A program made the translations under genes and the position numbers. A stretch of 64,000 bases of DNA from Streptomyces pactum (GTDB lineage: Bacteria > Actinomycetota > Actinomycetes > Streptomycetales > Streptomycetaceae): contig NZ_JACYXC010000001.1 of assembly GCF_016031615.1 (NCBI RefSeq), positions 6,076,001 through 6,140,000 on the forward strand, written 5' to 3'. A model generated the notes under the pieces. That model was not told the origin of the DNA. It saw only the letters and a program-made list of their open reading frames with translations, and searched no databases. Shown piece after piece: positions 26,592 to 34,374 of the stretch; the stretch's first letter is position 1, and every line of letters starts with the position of its first letter.

Positions 26592-27187
26592 CCGGCGCCG
26601 GGCGGACCCCGCCGGAGCGGCCGCAGGGCCCCGGGCGGGCGGAGGATGCGGGACCGCCGGAGCGGTCCGGGGGCGAACAGCGGCACCACCGCTGGCTCAC
26701 CGCCGTCGTGGTCTTCCTGCTGATCACCATCCCGGCCGGGTACCTCGTCATCTCCGCCCTGCAGAGCCGCGACAGCGGCGAGGAGAAGCAGGAGAACGCG
26801 GCGGCCACCGGCCTGTCCGAGGGCTGGCCCAGCAAGGTGCAGCGGCGCATCTACGACGTGTGGATCCCGCCCTACTCGGCCGACGTCGCCTTCTACGAGC
26901 GGAACTCCTGGCGGTCGAGCGCGATGTACGTGCAGTTCATCACCTCCGCCGAGGGCCTGGACAAGTTCCTGGGCACCCTGGGCGCCGACCGGGACGACCT
27001 CGACCCCGGCCGCGTCACCATCAGCCGCGAGGAGGCCGGCCCGGTCGGCTGGCGGCTGGGCCCGGGCGCACAGTGGTCCGGGCTGGTGGTGGACCAGAAG
27101 GACCCCCTGCCGACCCTCGACGTCACCGTCGATCTGGACAACCCCGCCCACCCCGAGGTGTACGTCCTCTCCACCATCACCCCCTGA
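26588..27187 (+). CDS. Uncharacterised single-pass membrane protein coupled to ROK kinase
   Basis: A 199-residue protein with a disordered N-terminus (about 1-38), one membrane helix (WLTAVVVFLLITIPAGYLVISAL, about 40-62) and an extracytoplasmic domain of about 135 residues starting LQSRDSGEEKQENAAATGLSEGWPSKVQRRIYDVWIPPYSADVAFYERNSW. The GTG overlaps the ROK stop. No recognised domain. It is the last gene of the sugar operon, followed by a strong hairpin, so it may be an accessory of uptake or sensing; this is guesswork from position. Confidence 0.7.
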   Translation: MTGAGRTPPERPQGPGRAEDAGPPERSGGEQRHHRWLTAVVVFLLITIPAGYLVISALQSRDSGEEKQENAAATGLSEGWPSKVQRRIYDVWIPPYSADVAFYERNSWRSSAMYVQFITSAEGLDKFLGTLGADRDDLDPGRVTISREEAGPVGWRLGPGAQWSGLVVDQKDPLPTLDVTVDLDNPAHPEVYVLSTITP

Positions 27188-27546
27188 GGAGGGGCCCGCG
27201 GCGGGCGGCAACCCGGCGGGCCGGCGTCCGGCCCGCCCCCGCCCGGGGCGCCGGGCGACACCGCCGCGGGCGGGGCCGGCGGCCCGGCACGCCCCGGCCG
27301 CACCGGGCACCCCGGCGCGCGAGCGCCCCGGCGCGGGAGGTACGCCGGTACCGGGGCCCGGCACACGCGCCGGCGGCCGGGAGCGCGCCGGCACCGGGGC
27401 CCGCCCACGCCGCCAGCTGCGGGGACCCGGACTCCCCAGGTCCATGACCGCCGGGTGGCGCGGACCGGCGCACGAGCGGCGCCGCCGTCCCGTCCTGCCG
27501 CGGCCACCGGCGACCCCCGCTGCCGGTCGCGTGAGATCATCCGGCC
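27188..27546. other. 359-bp intergenic region with terminator
   Basis: Starts with the hairpin at 27215-27237; the remainder is G/C-rich low-complexity sequence with no supportable gene. Confidence 0.5.
27215..27237 (+). terminator. Terminator of the sugar operon
   Basis: A perfect 10-bp stem GGCGGGCCGG / CCGGCCCGCC with a 3-nt loop (CGT), 27 bp after the stop codon of the membrane protein gene. Confidence 0.75.
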
Positions 27547-27834
27547 ATGAGTGGCGACCTGGAAGTGAGTGCGGCGGCGATCAACGTCACGATCCCGGAG
27601 GCGCTCCGCTGGACGGACACCCGTCGCGGCGAGACGTTCACCCTGACCACCCTCAACGTCCGGCTCCTCCCGGACGGCCGCCTCGCGGCGAAGGCGTACG
27701 GGCGACCGGTGGCCGGCGGCAGGGGCGCATACGTCTCGTTCCCGGTCCCCGACCGGCCCGAACTGGCGGCCCTGATAGCCGACGCCGCCAGCCACGCCGC
27801 GACCCTGTGGTCCGCCCACCGCGGCCTCGGCTGA
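27547..27834 (+). CDS. Small hypothetical protein
   Basis: A 95-residue soluble protein beginning MSGDLEVSAAAINVTIPEALRW. It reads as a beta-rich domain (FTLTTLNVRLLPDGRLAAKAYGRPV, AYVSFPVPDRPELAALIADAASHAA) with no catalytic motif. Codon use (third-position G/C) looks coding, and a purine-poor leader precedes the ATG. No family recognised; convergent with the next gene. Confidence 0.55.
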   Translation: MSGDLEVSAAAINVTIPEALRWTDTRRGETFTLTTLNVRLLPDGRLAAKAYGRPVAGGRGAYVSFPVPDRPELAALIADAASHAATLWSAHRGLG

Positions 27835-27917
27835 CCCGGCCGGGGGCTCGTGGGCTCGGGTGAGCGGTCCGGGGCCGTGCGCGGAGCCCTGCGCGACTCC
27901 GGCCCGGCCGCGGCGGA

Positions 27918-28265
27918 TCAGCCGGGCAGGTCCTCGTCGCGGCTGAAGGTGTAAGCGCGCTCCACCCGCGCGACCTCCACGCTGTACGAGGCGTACCAGC
28001 GATCCCGCCCCAGCCGCTGGGCCTCAAGGTGTTCGGGGTGGGCCTTCCACGCCGCTATCGACGCCTCGTCCGCGTAGTAGATGACGGTGAGGTCCCGGCC
28101 GTCCTCGTCCGTCAGCGACTCGCGGCCGAGGTAGCCGGGCTGGGCCTCGCCCAGCTCGGTCATGCGGCGGCCCATCGCCGCGTAGCCTTCGAGGTCCTCG
28201 GTGGGGCGGGTGGTGATGATGACCGCGTAGTACGGCGGCGCCGGGCGGACGAACGGGGTGGTCAT
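27918..28265 (-). CDS. Antibiotic-biosynthesis-monooxygenase (ABM)-domain protein
   Basis: A 115-residue ferredoxin-like alpha+beta protein of the ABM/dimeric alpha-beta barrel type. Features are YYAVIITTRPTEDLEGYAAMGRRMTELGEAQPGYLGRESLTDEDGRDLTVIYYADEASIAAWKAHPEH, the common 'quality' fold pattern with the W-K-x-H-x-E-H segment. Many members are small heme-degrading or cofactor-free monooxygenases; others have no known activity. The ATG at 28265 follows GGAGAGCCCCGC. No operon partner. Confidence 0.8.
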   Translation of the reverse strand: MTTPFVRPAPPYYAVIITTRPTEDLEGYAAMGRRMTELGEAQPGYLGRESLTDEDGRDLTVIYYADEASIAAWKAHPEHLEAQRLGRDRWYASYSVEVARVERAYTFSRDEDLPG

Positions 28266-28457
28266 GCGGGGCTCTCCATCGGTAAGGGGCGAACGCCGCA
28301 AAGGCTACTGACGGGGATGCCGCGGGGGCCACCAGATTGATCACGGGCAGCTGGTGCGGCGTCCGGACGGCACGGGCCCGCCCGGCCCCGGAACCGGGCG
28401 CTCTCGGGCCGTGGCCCCCACGCATGGCCGTGACGGCTTCCACCGGGCCGCCCCGCA

Positions 28458-29234
28458 TCAGGACGCCGACTCGCGCGGCCGCCCCGGTGCGCCGGTCATC
28501 CGTCCTCCGCCGTGCGCAGCTCCGCCCACACCCGCTTGCCCCACGGCAGCGCGTCGGTGCCCCACTCCGCGGCCAGTTCCGCCACGAGCGCGAGGCCGCG
28601 CCCGTCCTCGTCCCGGGGACCCGGTGCCCCGAGCACCGGCCGTGCCCGGGAGAAGTCCACCACGCCGATGCGCAGCCGGGTCGCGCCGGGACGGTCGATG
28701 ACGACCCGGAGGGAGGCGCGCCGCGCGTGCCGGACCGCGTTCGTCACCAGCTCGGAGACGATCAGGGCGCCGTCCTCGGCGAGGTCGGTCCGCTGACGCC
28801 GTGGCGGCGCGCGCATCGGCGAGCAGGTCCGGCAGCGCCTTCATCACGGTGTCGAACTCGGCGGAGTGGTACTGCGTCCAGCCGTCCGCGATCTGCTCGC
28901 GGAGACGCTCCGGCGAGAAGTCCGGCCCGGGCGGCCCGGGCTCCGGCGCCCGGAGCGCCGGCATGATGGCGCGACGCACCGCCACGAAGCGCGGTCCGTC
29001 GTTCTCCCCCGTGGAGGAGACCGCGGGCGGGTCGCCGAGCAGCGTGGTCAGCTCCACGCCGAGACCGTTCGCCAGCGCGTGCAGCGTGGGCAGACGTGCC
29101 GAGTGCTTCCGCCCCTGTTCGAGCTGGCGGACCACGTCGACGGACACACCGGAGCGCTCGGCCAGCTCTTCCTGCGTCAGGGAGGCCAGCCGGCGCAAGC
29201 GGCGCAGGGTACGTCCCAGGTCTTCGTTCGCCAC
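28458..29234 (-). pseudogene. XRE-family TPR-type regulator, 3' part lost (fused out of frame)
   Basis: Residues 1 to about 146 are a typical Streptomyces XRE regulator: helix-turn-helix LGRTLRRLRRLASLTQEELAERSGVSVDVVRQLEQGRKHSARLPT, then FVAVRRAIMPAL and WTQYHSAEFDTVMKALPDLLADARAATA. Relatives continue for about 250 more residues of TPRs. Here, after about 28797, the frame continues as arginine-rich sequence that is just the ATP-binding gene read in the wrong frame. A deletion joining two same-strand genes best explains this. The DNA-binding part could still be made. The GTG at 29234 lacks a strong ribosome site. Confidence 0.7.
28496..28816 (-). pseudogene. HATPase_c ATP-binding protein (anti-sigma-like), 5' part lost
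   Basis: The C-terminal part of the Streptomyces RsbW/SpoIIAB-like ATP-binding family: the N-box region AEDGALIVSELVTNAVRHARRASLRVVID, then LRIGVVDFS and DEDGRGLALVAELAAEWGTDALPWGKRVWAEL. Relatives have 40-60 more residues upstream that are missing. An ATG at 28816 gives 106 residues, but the first 10 derive from the XRE gene read out of frame. The join falls between about 28797 and 28786. Probably non-functional because part of the GHKL fold is absent. Confidence 0.7.
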
Positions 29235-29677
29235 GCGGCCACGGTACGCCGCCGCGGCGGGGGCCTGGACGGGGAAGACCGGAACCCACGGACGGCACGT
29301 GCGTCGGGTCGAGCTCGGGGAGCGGTGGTGTGGTTCCCACGGCGCGCGGAGGTCCCGAGTTCGCGGGTCAGGGGCGCGAAGGCCGGTCCATGTCGTCACC
29401 GTCTCGTACGCGGACCCGGGCCGGCAGACCGCCCAGCGCCGCGAACAGTCCCAGCAGGGCACACAGCTCGGTGGTGCTCGCACAGCTCTCGACGGACAGG
29501 CTCCCGATGAAGATCCAGGCCGTGCCGCAGCCCATGCGCGGCACCCGATCCGCATCCTGGCGTGCCACGTCCAACCCCGCGGCGCGGGTCTCCGGGGCGG
29601 GCCCGTGCGGGGGCCGGGGCCGGCGGGCGGGGCGACCCCCGTCGGTGGGAGGGCGTGGGATATGGGAGCGTGAGCGG
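29235..29677. other. 443-bp region, possibly one small gene
   Basis: Upstream region of the XRE remnant and of pcaL (divergent). Contains only the possible 55-codon frame listed separately; no promoter hexamers stand out. Confidence 0.4.
29368..29535 (-). CDS. Possible 55-residue protein
   Basis: Begins MGCGTAWIFIGSLSVESCASTTELCALLGLFAALGGLPARVRVR and ends in a short acidic/basic tail. Amino-acid composition (balanced, with hydrophobic helix and Cys residues) looks more protein-like than the Arg/Pro/Gly-rich shadow frames around it. There is no clear ribosome binding site and no family is recognised. It precedes the XRE remnant on the same strand. Confidence 0.35.
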   Translation of the reverse strand: MGCGTAWIFIGSLSVESCASTTELCALLGLFAALGGLPARVRVRDGDDMDRPSRP

Positions 29678-31057
29678 GTGAGCACGACGACGACCAAAGC
29701 CCTGCAATACCGCTGCGACGGGCCGGAGCAGGCCCCGGTCCTGGTCCTCGGCCCGGCGCTGGGCGCCACCTGGCACATGTGGGACCGGCAGATCCCGGAG
29801 CTCTCCCGGCACTGGCGGCTCATCCGTTTCGATCTGCCCGGTCACGGCGGCTCGCCCGCCCACCCGGCCGGCTCCGTCGCGGAGCTCGCCGACCGGCTGC
29901 TGGCCACCCTCGACGACCTGGGCGTGGGCCGCTTCGGCTATGCCGGCTGCTCGCTGGGCGCGGCGGTCGGGACCGACCTGGCGCTGCGCCATCCGCAGCG
30001 GCTCGCGTCGCTCGCGCTGGTCTCCGCCGCCGCCCGCTTCGGGACCGCCGACTCCTGGCGGCAGCGCGGGGTGGTGGTCCGCGCCAACGGTCTGGAGAGC
30101 ATCGCCCGAGCCACCCCGGAACGCTGGTTCACCCCCGCCTTCGCCGCCGCCCAGCCGGCCATCGTGGACTGGTCCGTGCAGATGGTGCGGACCACCGACC
30201 CCGGCTGCTACATCGCCGCCTGCGAGGCGCTGGCCTCCTTCGACGCGCACGCCGCGCTCGGCCGGATCGGCGTCCCCACCCTGGTGCTGGTGGGCTCCGA
30301 GGACGGGGTCACCCCGGCCGCGGACGCCCGGGTGCTGGTGGCCGGCATCCCCGACGCCCGGCTGGCCGTGGTGCCCGGGGGCTCCCACCTGACCCCGGTG
30401 GAGCAGCCCGCCGCCGTCACCGACCTGCTGGTCCGGCACTTCTCCGGCTCCTGGCCGGCCGCCGCCGAGCCGGTCACCGGTGCCACCGCGGTCCCGGTCG
30501 CCGGCGCCACCGCGGTTCCGGCCGCCGCGCCCCGGCCGCAGCTCACCCCGGTCGCCCCGGCGGGCCCCACGGCATCGGCGGGCCCCGCCGCGCCGGTGGT
30601 CCCGGCCGCGCCGGTGGCCCCGGCGTCCCCGGTGGCCGAGCTGGCCGCCGCACCCGACGCGCCGGCCGCGCCCGGCCCGGACCTGCACGAAGCGGGCATG
30701 AAGCTGCGCCGTGAGGTGCTGGGCGACGCGCACGTGGACCGGGCCGAGGCCGGCGCCGACGACTTCACCCGGGACTTCCAGGACTTCGTCACCCGCTACG
30801 CCTGGGGCGAGGTGTGGAGCCGGCCCGGCATCGACCGGCGCACCCGCAGCGTGGTGACGCTCACCGCGCTCGTCGCCCGCGGCCACCTCGACGAGCTGGC
30901 CTTCCACACCCGCGCCGCGCTGCGCAACGGCCTCACCCCCACCGAGATACGCGAGGTGCTGCTGCACACCGCGGTGTACTGCGGGGTGCCCGCCGCGAAC
31001 TCCGCGTTCGCGGTGGCCCAGCGGGTGATCCGGGAGGAGACCGGCAGCCAGGGCTGA
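29678..31057 (+). CDS. pcaL: Fused 3-oxoadipate enol-lactonase / 4-carboxymuconolactone decarboxylase
   Basis: A PcaD-PcaC fusion of 459 residues for two consecutive steps of the protocatechuate branch of the beta-ketoadipate pathway. The N-terminal alpha/beta-hydrolase (1-255) shows the nucleophile elbow GYAGCSLGAAVG, the acid in LVGSEDGVTP and the His in PGGSHLTPVEQP. The C-terminal carboxymuconolactone decarboxylase domain (about 335-455) shows FVTRYAWGEVWSRPGIDRRTRSVVTLTAL, ARGHLDELAFHTRAALRNGLT and HTAVYCGVPAANSAF. The two are joined by an unusually long Ala/Pro/Val linker (about 70 residues). GTG start. No other pca gene is in the window, so this copy is isolated. Confidence 0.92.
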   Translation: MSTTTTKALQYRCDGPEQAPVLVLGPALGATWHMWDRQIPELSRHWRLIRFDLPGHGGSPAHPAGSVAELADRLLATLDDLGVGRFGYAGCSLGAAVGTDLALRHPQRLASLALVSAAARFGTADSWRQRGVVVRANGLESIARATPERWFTPAFAAAQPAIVDWSVQMVRTTDPGCYIAACEALASFDAHAALGRIGVPTLVLVGSEDGVTPAADARVLVAGIPDARLAVVPGGSHLTPVEQPAAVTDLLVRHFSGSWPAAAEPVTGATAVPVAGATAVPAAAPRPQLTPVAPAGPTASAGPAAPVVPAAPVAPASPVAELAAAPDAPAAPGPDLHEAGMKLRREVLGDAHVDRAEAGADDFTRDFQDFVTRYAWGEVWSRPGIDRRTRSVVTLTALVARGHLDELAFHTRAALRNGLTPTEIREVLLHTAVYCGVPAANSAFAVAQRVIREETGSQG

Positions 31058-31119
31058 CACCGCGGGCCGACCGGCGCGCACCCGCCCGCCGGAAGGGCCG
31101 GCACGGCAGGATGGTGGCC

Positions 31120-31767
31120 ATGAAGCTCACCAAGAAGGGCCACGCCTGCGTCCGCGTCGAGAAGGACGGCCGGGTACTCGTGATCGATCCCGGCGGCTTC
31201 AGCGAGCCGGACGCCGCGGCGGGGGCCGATGTGCTGCTGGTCACCCACGAGCACGCCGACCACTTCGACGAGGGCCGGCTGCGCGCCGCGCTGGAGGCCC
31301 GCCCGGAGGCCGAGCTGTGGACCCTGCGCGCCGTCGCCGACCAGATCTCCGCCGCCTTCCCGGGCCGGGTGCACACCGTCGGCGACGGCGACGCCTTCAC
31401 CGCGGCCGGCTTCGACATCGAGGTGCACGGCGAGCTGCACGCCGTGATCCACCCGGAGATCCTGCGGATCACCAACGTGGGGTACGTGGTGGACGGCCGC
31501 GTCTTCCACCCCGGCGACGCGCTCACCGTCCCCGGCCGGCCGGTGGACACCCTGCTGGTGCCGGTGCAGGCGCCCTGGAACAAGCTCTCCGAGGTCGTGG
31601 ACTACGTCCGGGAGGTCCGGCCGCGGCGCGCCTACGACATCCACGACGGCCTGCTCAGCGAGGTCGCCCACCCGGTCTACCAGCGGATGCTGGGTCCGCA
31701 GGGCCGGCCCGGCCTCGGCGCCACCGAGCACGCCCGGCTGACCCCCGGCGAGAGCGTGACGCTCTGA
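31120..31767 (+). CDS. MBL-fold metallo-hydrolase
   Basis: A 215-residue metallo-beta-lactamase-superfamily protein of the short UlaG/YtnP-like type. The metal motif HEHADHFD is at 43-50, preceded by MKLTKKGHACVRVEKDGRVLVIDPGGFSEPD; further ligands are in FHPGDALTVPG and the C-terminal YDIHDGLLSEVAHPVY. The ATG at 31120 starts the conserved sequence; ATG at 31111 would add three residues. It is 30 bp ahead of exonuclease III on the same strand, an arrangement I recall in other Streptomyces. Substrate unknown. Confidence 0.85.
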   Translation: MKLTKKGHACVRVEKDGRVLVIDPGGFSEPDAAAGADVLLVTHEHADHFDEGRLRAALEARPEAELWTLRAVADQISAAFPGRVHTVGDGDAFTAAGFDIEVHGELHAVIHPEILRITNVGYVVDGRVFHPGDALTVPGRPVDTLLVPVQAPWNKLSEVVDYVREVRPRRAYDIHDGLLSEVAHPVYQRMLGPQGRPGLGATEHARLTPGESVTL

Positions 31768-31797
31768 GTGTCGGACCCGGGAGGTAGGTTGGACGGC

Positions 31798-32592
31798 ATG
31801 CGTATCGCCACCTGGAACGTCAACTCGATCACCGCCCGGCTGCCGCGGCTGCTGGCCTGGCTGGAGAGCACCGGCACCGACGTGCTGTGCGTCCAGGAGA
31901 CCAAGTGCGGCGTGGACGCGTTCCCCTTCGAGCCGCTGCGGGAGCTGGGCTACGAGGCGGCGGTCAACGCCGACGGCCGGTGGAACGGCGTGGCGCTGCT
32001 GTCCAAGGCCGGCATCGAGGACGTGGTCACCGGGCTGCCCGGCGGCCCCGCGTACGAGGGCGCCGTCGAGCCGCGGGCGATCAGCGCCACCTGCGGCCCG
32101 GTCCGCGTCTGGTCGGTCTACGTGCCCAACGGCCGGGAGGTCGGCCACCCCCACTACGCGTACAAGCTCCAGTGGCTGGACGCGCTGCGCGCCGCGGTCG
32201 CCGAGGACGCCGCGGGCGACCGCCCGTTCGCGGTGCTGGGCGACTACAACATCGCGCCGGCCGACGAGGACGTGTGGGACCTGGCGGCGTTCGACGGGGC
32301 GACCCACGTCACCGAGGCCGAGCGGCAGGCCCTCGGCGCGCTCCGCGGCACCGGCCTGTCCGACGTGGTGCCGCGGCCCCTGAAGTACGAGCACCCCTTC
32401 ACCTACTGGGACTACCGCCAGCTGTGCTTCCCCAAGAACCGGGGCATGCGGATCGACCTGGTCTACGGCAACCCGGCCTTCGCCAAGGCGGTCACCGACT
32501 CCTACGTGGACCGGGAGGAGCGGAAGGGCAAGGGCGCCTCGGACCACGCCCCGGTCGTGGTGGACCTGGCCCTGGAGGTCCAGCAGTTCTGA
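31798..32592 (+). CDS. xth: Exodeoxyribonuclease III
   Basis: AP endonuclease/3'-exonuclease of base-excision repair, 264 residues. The EEP-fold motifs are all visible: MRIATWNVNSI at the start, VQETKC with the metal-binding Glu, the Tyr of VYVPNG, LGDYNIAPADEDVWD, and the catalytic GASDHAPVVVDL at the end, with YWDYR and MRIDLVYGNP between. The ATG follows GGGAGGTAGG. Probably co-transcribed with the MBL-fold gene. Confidence 0.95.
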   Translation: MRIATWNVNSITARLPRLLAWLESTGTDVLCVQETKCGVDAFPFEPLRELGYEAAVNADGRWNGVALLSKAGIEDVVTGLPGGPAYEGAVEPRAISATCGPVRVWSVYVPNGREVGHPHYAYKLQWLDALRAAVAEDAAGDRPFAVLGDYNIAPADEDVWDLAAFDGATHVTEAERQALGALRGTGLSDVVPRPLKYEHPFTYWDYRQLCFPKNRGMRIDLVYGNPAFAKAVTDSYVDREERKGKGASDHAPVVVDLALEVQQF

Positions 32593-32604
32593 CCGGACCA
32601 CCGG

Positions 32605-32673
32605 CCGCCGGTCATGGGCCATCGGTCACCGGACCACCGGACCGTCCGCCGGTCATCGGCCGTCGGTCGCCGG
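32605..32673. repeat. 28-bp imperfect direct repeat downstream of xth
   Basis: Two copies of a 28-bp unit (starting CCGCCGGTCAT, ending CGGTCRCCGG) at 32605-32632 and 32646-32673, period 41 bp, differing at three positions. No function evident. Confidence 0.7.
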
Positions 32674-32792
32674 CCGCCGGCGGTGCGGACACGGTGCCGG
32701 GCGGTCCCGCCGGCCCCGGTGGCGGGCCGGGGTGGCCGCCGGCCCGCGTGCCGGTGTGGTGCGCGCCGCGCGGCGGTGTCACTCTGAACCTC

Positions 32793-33233
32793 ATGAACAT
32801 CCCTTTTCTGGGCAACTGGCGTAGGCGGCACGGCGCGCGGCACGGTCCGGTCCCCGCCGGGATGGGGGACCAGGACCCGGACGGGATCGCCGAGCTGCTG
32901 TCGGAGTGCGAGCTGCTGCGCGACCGCGCCGCTGCCGCCGGTGTGGAACTCGACGACACACCCGCCTCGTTGGCGGCGCTGGACCAGCTCCAGCCGCGCT
33001 GGCGGGACGACCCGGAGGAGCTGTTCCGGCTCGGCAACGACGCCGGGCTGTACCTGGGCACCGTCGTCGTCCGCACCGTGCCGGGTGCCCACTGGCGCAT
33101 CGGGGGAGACGGCCGGGCGCTGATCCGGCTGCCCTCCGGCCGCGAGGTGGACGTGGTGGAGGCCGGGCTGGAGTGGGCCGCCGTCGGCGCCCCCGAACTC
33201 TCCCGGCGCTACTCCGAGGTCCGCGAGGACTGA
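32793..33233 (+). CDS. DUF6278-type protein
   Basis: A 146-residue protein, MNIPFLGNWRRRHG..., that I recognise as the Streptomyces DUF6278 family commonly downstream of exonuclease III. The middle is helical and acidic (ELLSECELLRDRAAAAGVELDDTPASLAALDQLQPRW), and the C-terminal half is beta-rich (YLGTVVVRTVPGAHWRIGGDGRALIRLPSGREVDVV). No membrane segment or catalytic motif. Function unknown. Confidence 0.65.
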   Translation: MNIPFLGNWRRRHGARHGPVPAGMGDQDPDGIAELLSECELLRDRAAAAGVELDDTPASLAALDQLQPRWRDDPEELFRLGNDAGLYLGTVVVRTVPGAHWRIGGDGRALIRLPSGREVDVVEAGLEWAAVGAPELSRRYSEVRED

Positions 33234-33616
33234 GGCCGGGCCCGCCGTACGGCCCGGCGCCCGGCCCGCCCGCCGTACCGGCCCCGGCGCCGGTCCGCCG
33301 TACCGGCCGGGCGCCGCCGCCCGGACACCCCGCCGGTACGTCCCCGGGGCCGCCGCCCCGGCACCTCCGCCCGACCGTCCCCGGGACCGCGGTGCCGGAC
33401 CTCCTCGGCCCGGGACGTCCTCGGGCGGCGTGCTCCGGCCGGCCCGGCGCCGGGCAGCCGGAGCGCGGTGCCGAGGGCGGCGCGCCCGAACCCCTGAACC
33501 GGTGGCCGCCCGTCGTGGTGGTTGTACACCCACCGATGCGTGTCGCCCGGAAAGTACCGCATCGTATGGATATTTTGCGCTGACCGCGACCTGGCGACGA
33601 GTGGGTAGGGCAGCGT
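33234..33616. promoter_or_regulatory. 383-bp region upstream of glu transporter operon
   Basis: The last 100 bp are less GC-rich than the surroundings. CGATGCG (33534-33540) and CGCATCG (33558-33564) form a 7-bp inverted repeat with 17-bp spacing, a candidate operator. TATGGATATTTT (33565-33576) is the AT-rich likely -10 zone, but no matching -35 is evident. The rest is low-complexity. Confidence 0.4.
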
Positions 33617-34360
33617 ATGGCCGTCGATCCGTTGATCGAGCTGCGTGACGTCAACAAGTACTTCGGCACCCTGCATGTGCTGAGGGACATCAACCTCACC
33701 GTGGACCGCGGGGAGGTGGTGGTGGTCATCGGTCCCTCCGGGTCGGGGAAGTCCACGCTGTGCCGCGCGATCAACCGGCTGGAGACCATCCAGTCCGGGC
33801 GGATCACCGTGGACGGCGAGCCGCTGCCGGAGGAGGGACGGGCGCTGGCCGCGCTGCGCTCCGAGGTCGGCATGGTCTTCCAGTCCTTCAACCTCTTCGC
33901 GCACAAGACCGTGCTGGACAACGTGATGCTGGCCCAGCTGAAGGTGCGCAAGCGCCGCAAGGACGAGGCCGAGCGGCGCGCCCGGGAGCTGCTGGACCGG
34001 GTCGGACTGGCCGCCCATGCCACCAAGTACCCCGCCCAGCTCTCCGGCGGCCAGCAGCAGCGGGTGGCCATCGCCCGGGCGCTGGCGATGGACCCCAAGG
34101 TGATGCTCTTCGACGAGCCGACCTCCGCGCTCGACCCGGAAATGATCAACGAGGTGCTGGAGGTCATGCGGCAACTGGCCCGGGACGGCATGACCATGGT
34201 CGTCGTCACCCACGAGATGGGCTTCGCCCGCTCCGCCGCCAACCGGGTCGTCTTCATGGCCGACGGCGCGATCGTGGAGGACCGGGCGCCGGAGGAGTTC
34301 TTCACGGCGCCGCGCAGCGACCGCGCCCGGGACTTCCTGTCCAAGATCCTCAAGCACTGA
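33617..34360 (+). CDS. gluA: Glutamate-type amino acid ABC transporter ATPase
   Basis: Polar amino-acid uptake ATPase of 247 residues (GlnQ/GluA type): Walker [10 protein letters not shown], signature LSGGQQQR, Walker [16 protein letters not shown], switch His in [16 protein letters not shown]. It starts an operon of four genes in the order ATPase, binding protein, two permeases, as in gluABCD of Corynebacterium and Streptomyces. The ATG follows GGGTAGGGCAGCGT. Glutamate as substrate is inferred from order and family. Confidence 0.9.
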   Translation: MAVDPLIELRDVNKYFGTLHVLRDINLTVDRGEVVVVIGPSGSGKSTLCRAINRLETIQSGRITVDGEPLPEEGRALAALRSEVGMVFQSFNLFAHKTVLDNVMLAQLKVRKRRKDEAERRARELLDRVGLAAHATKYPAQLSGGQQQRVAIARALAMDPKVMLFDEPTSALDPEMINEVLEVMRQLARDGMTMVVVTHEMGFARSAANRVVFMADGAIVEDRAPEEFFTAPRSDRARDFLSKILKH

Positions 34361-34374
34361 GCGGGGTGGGGACC

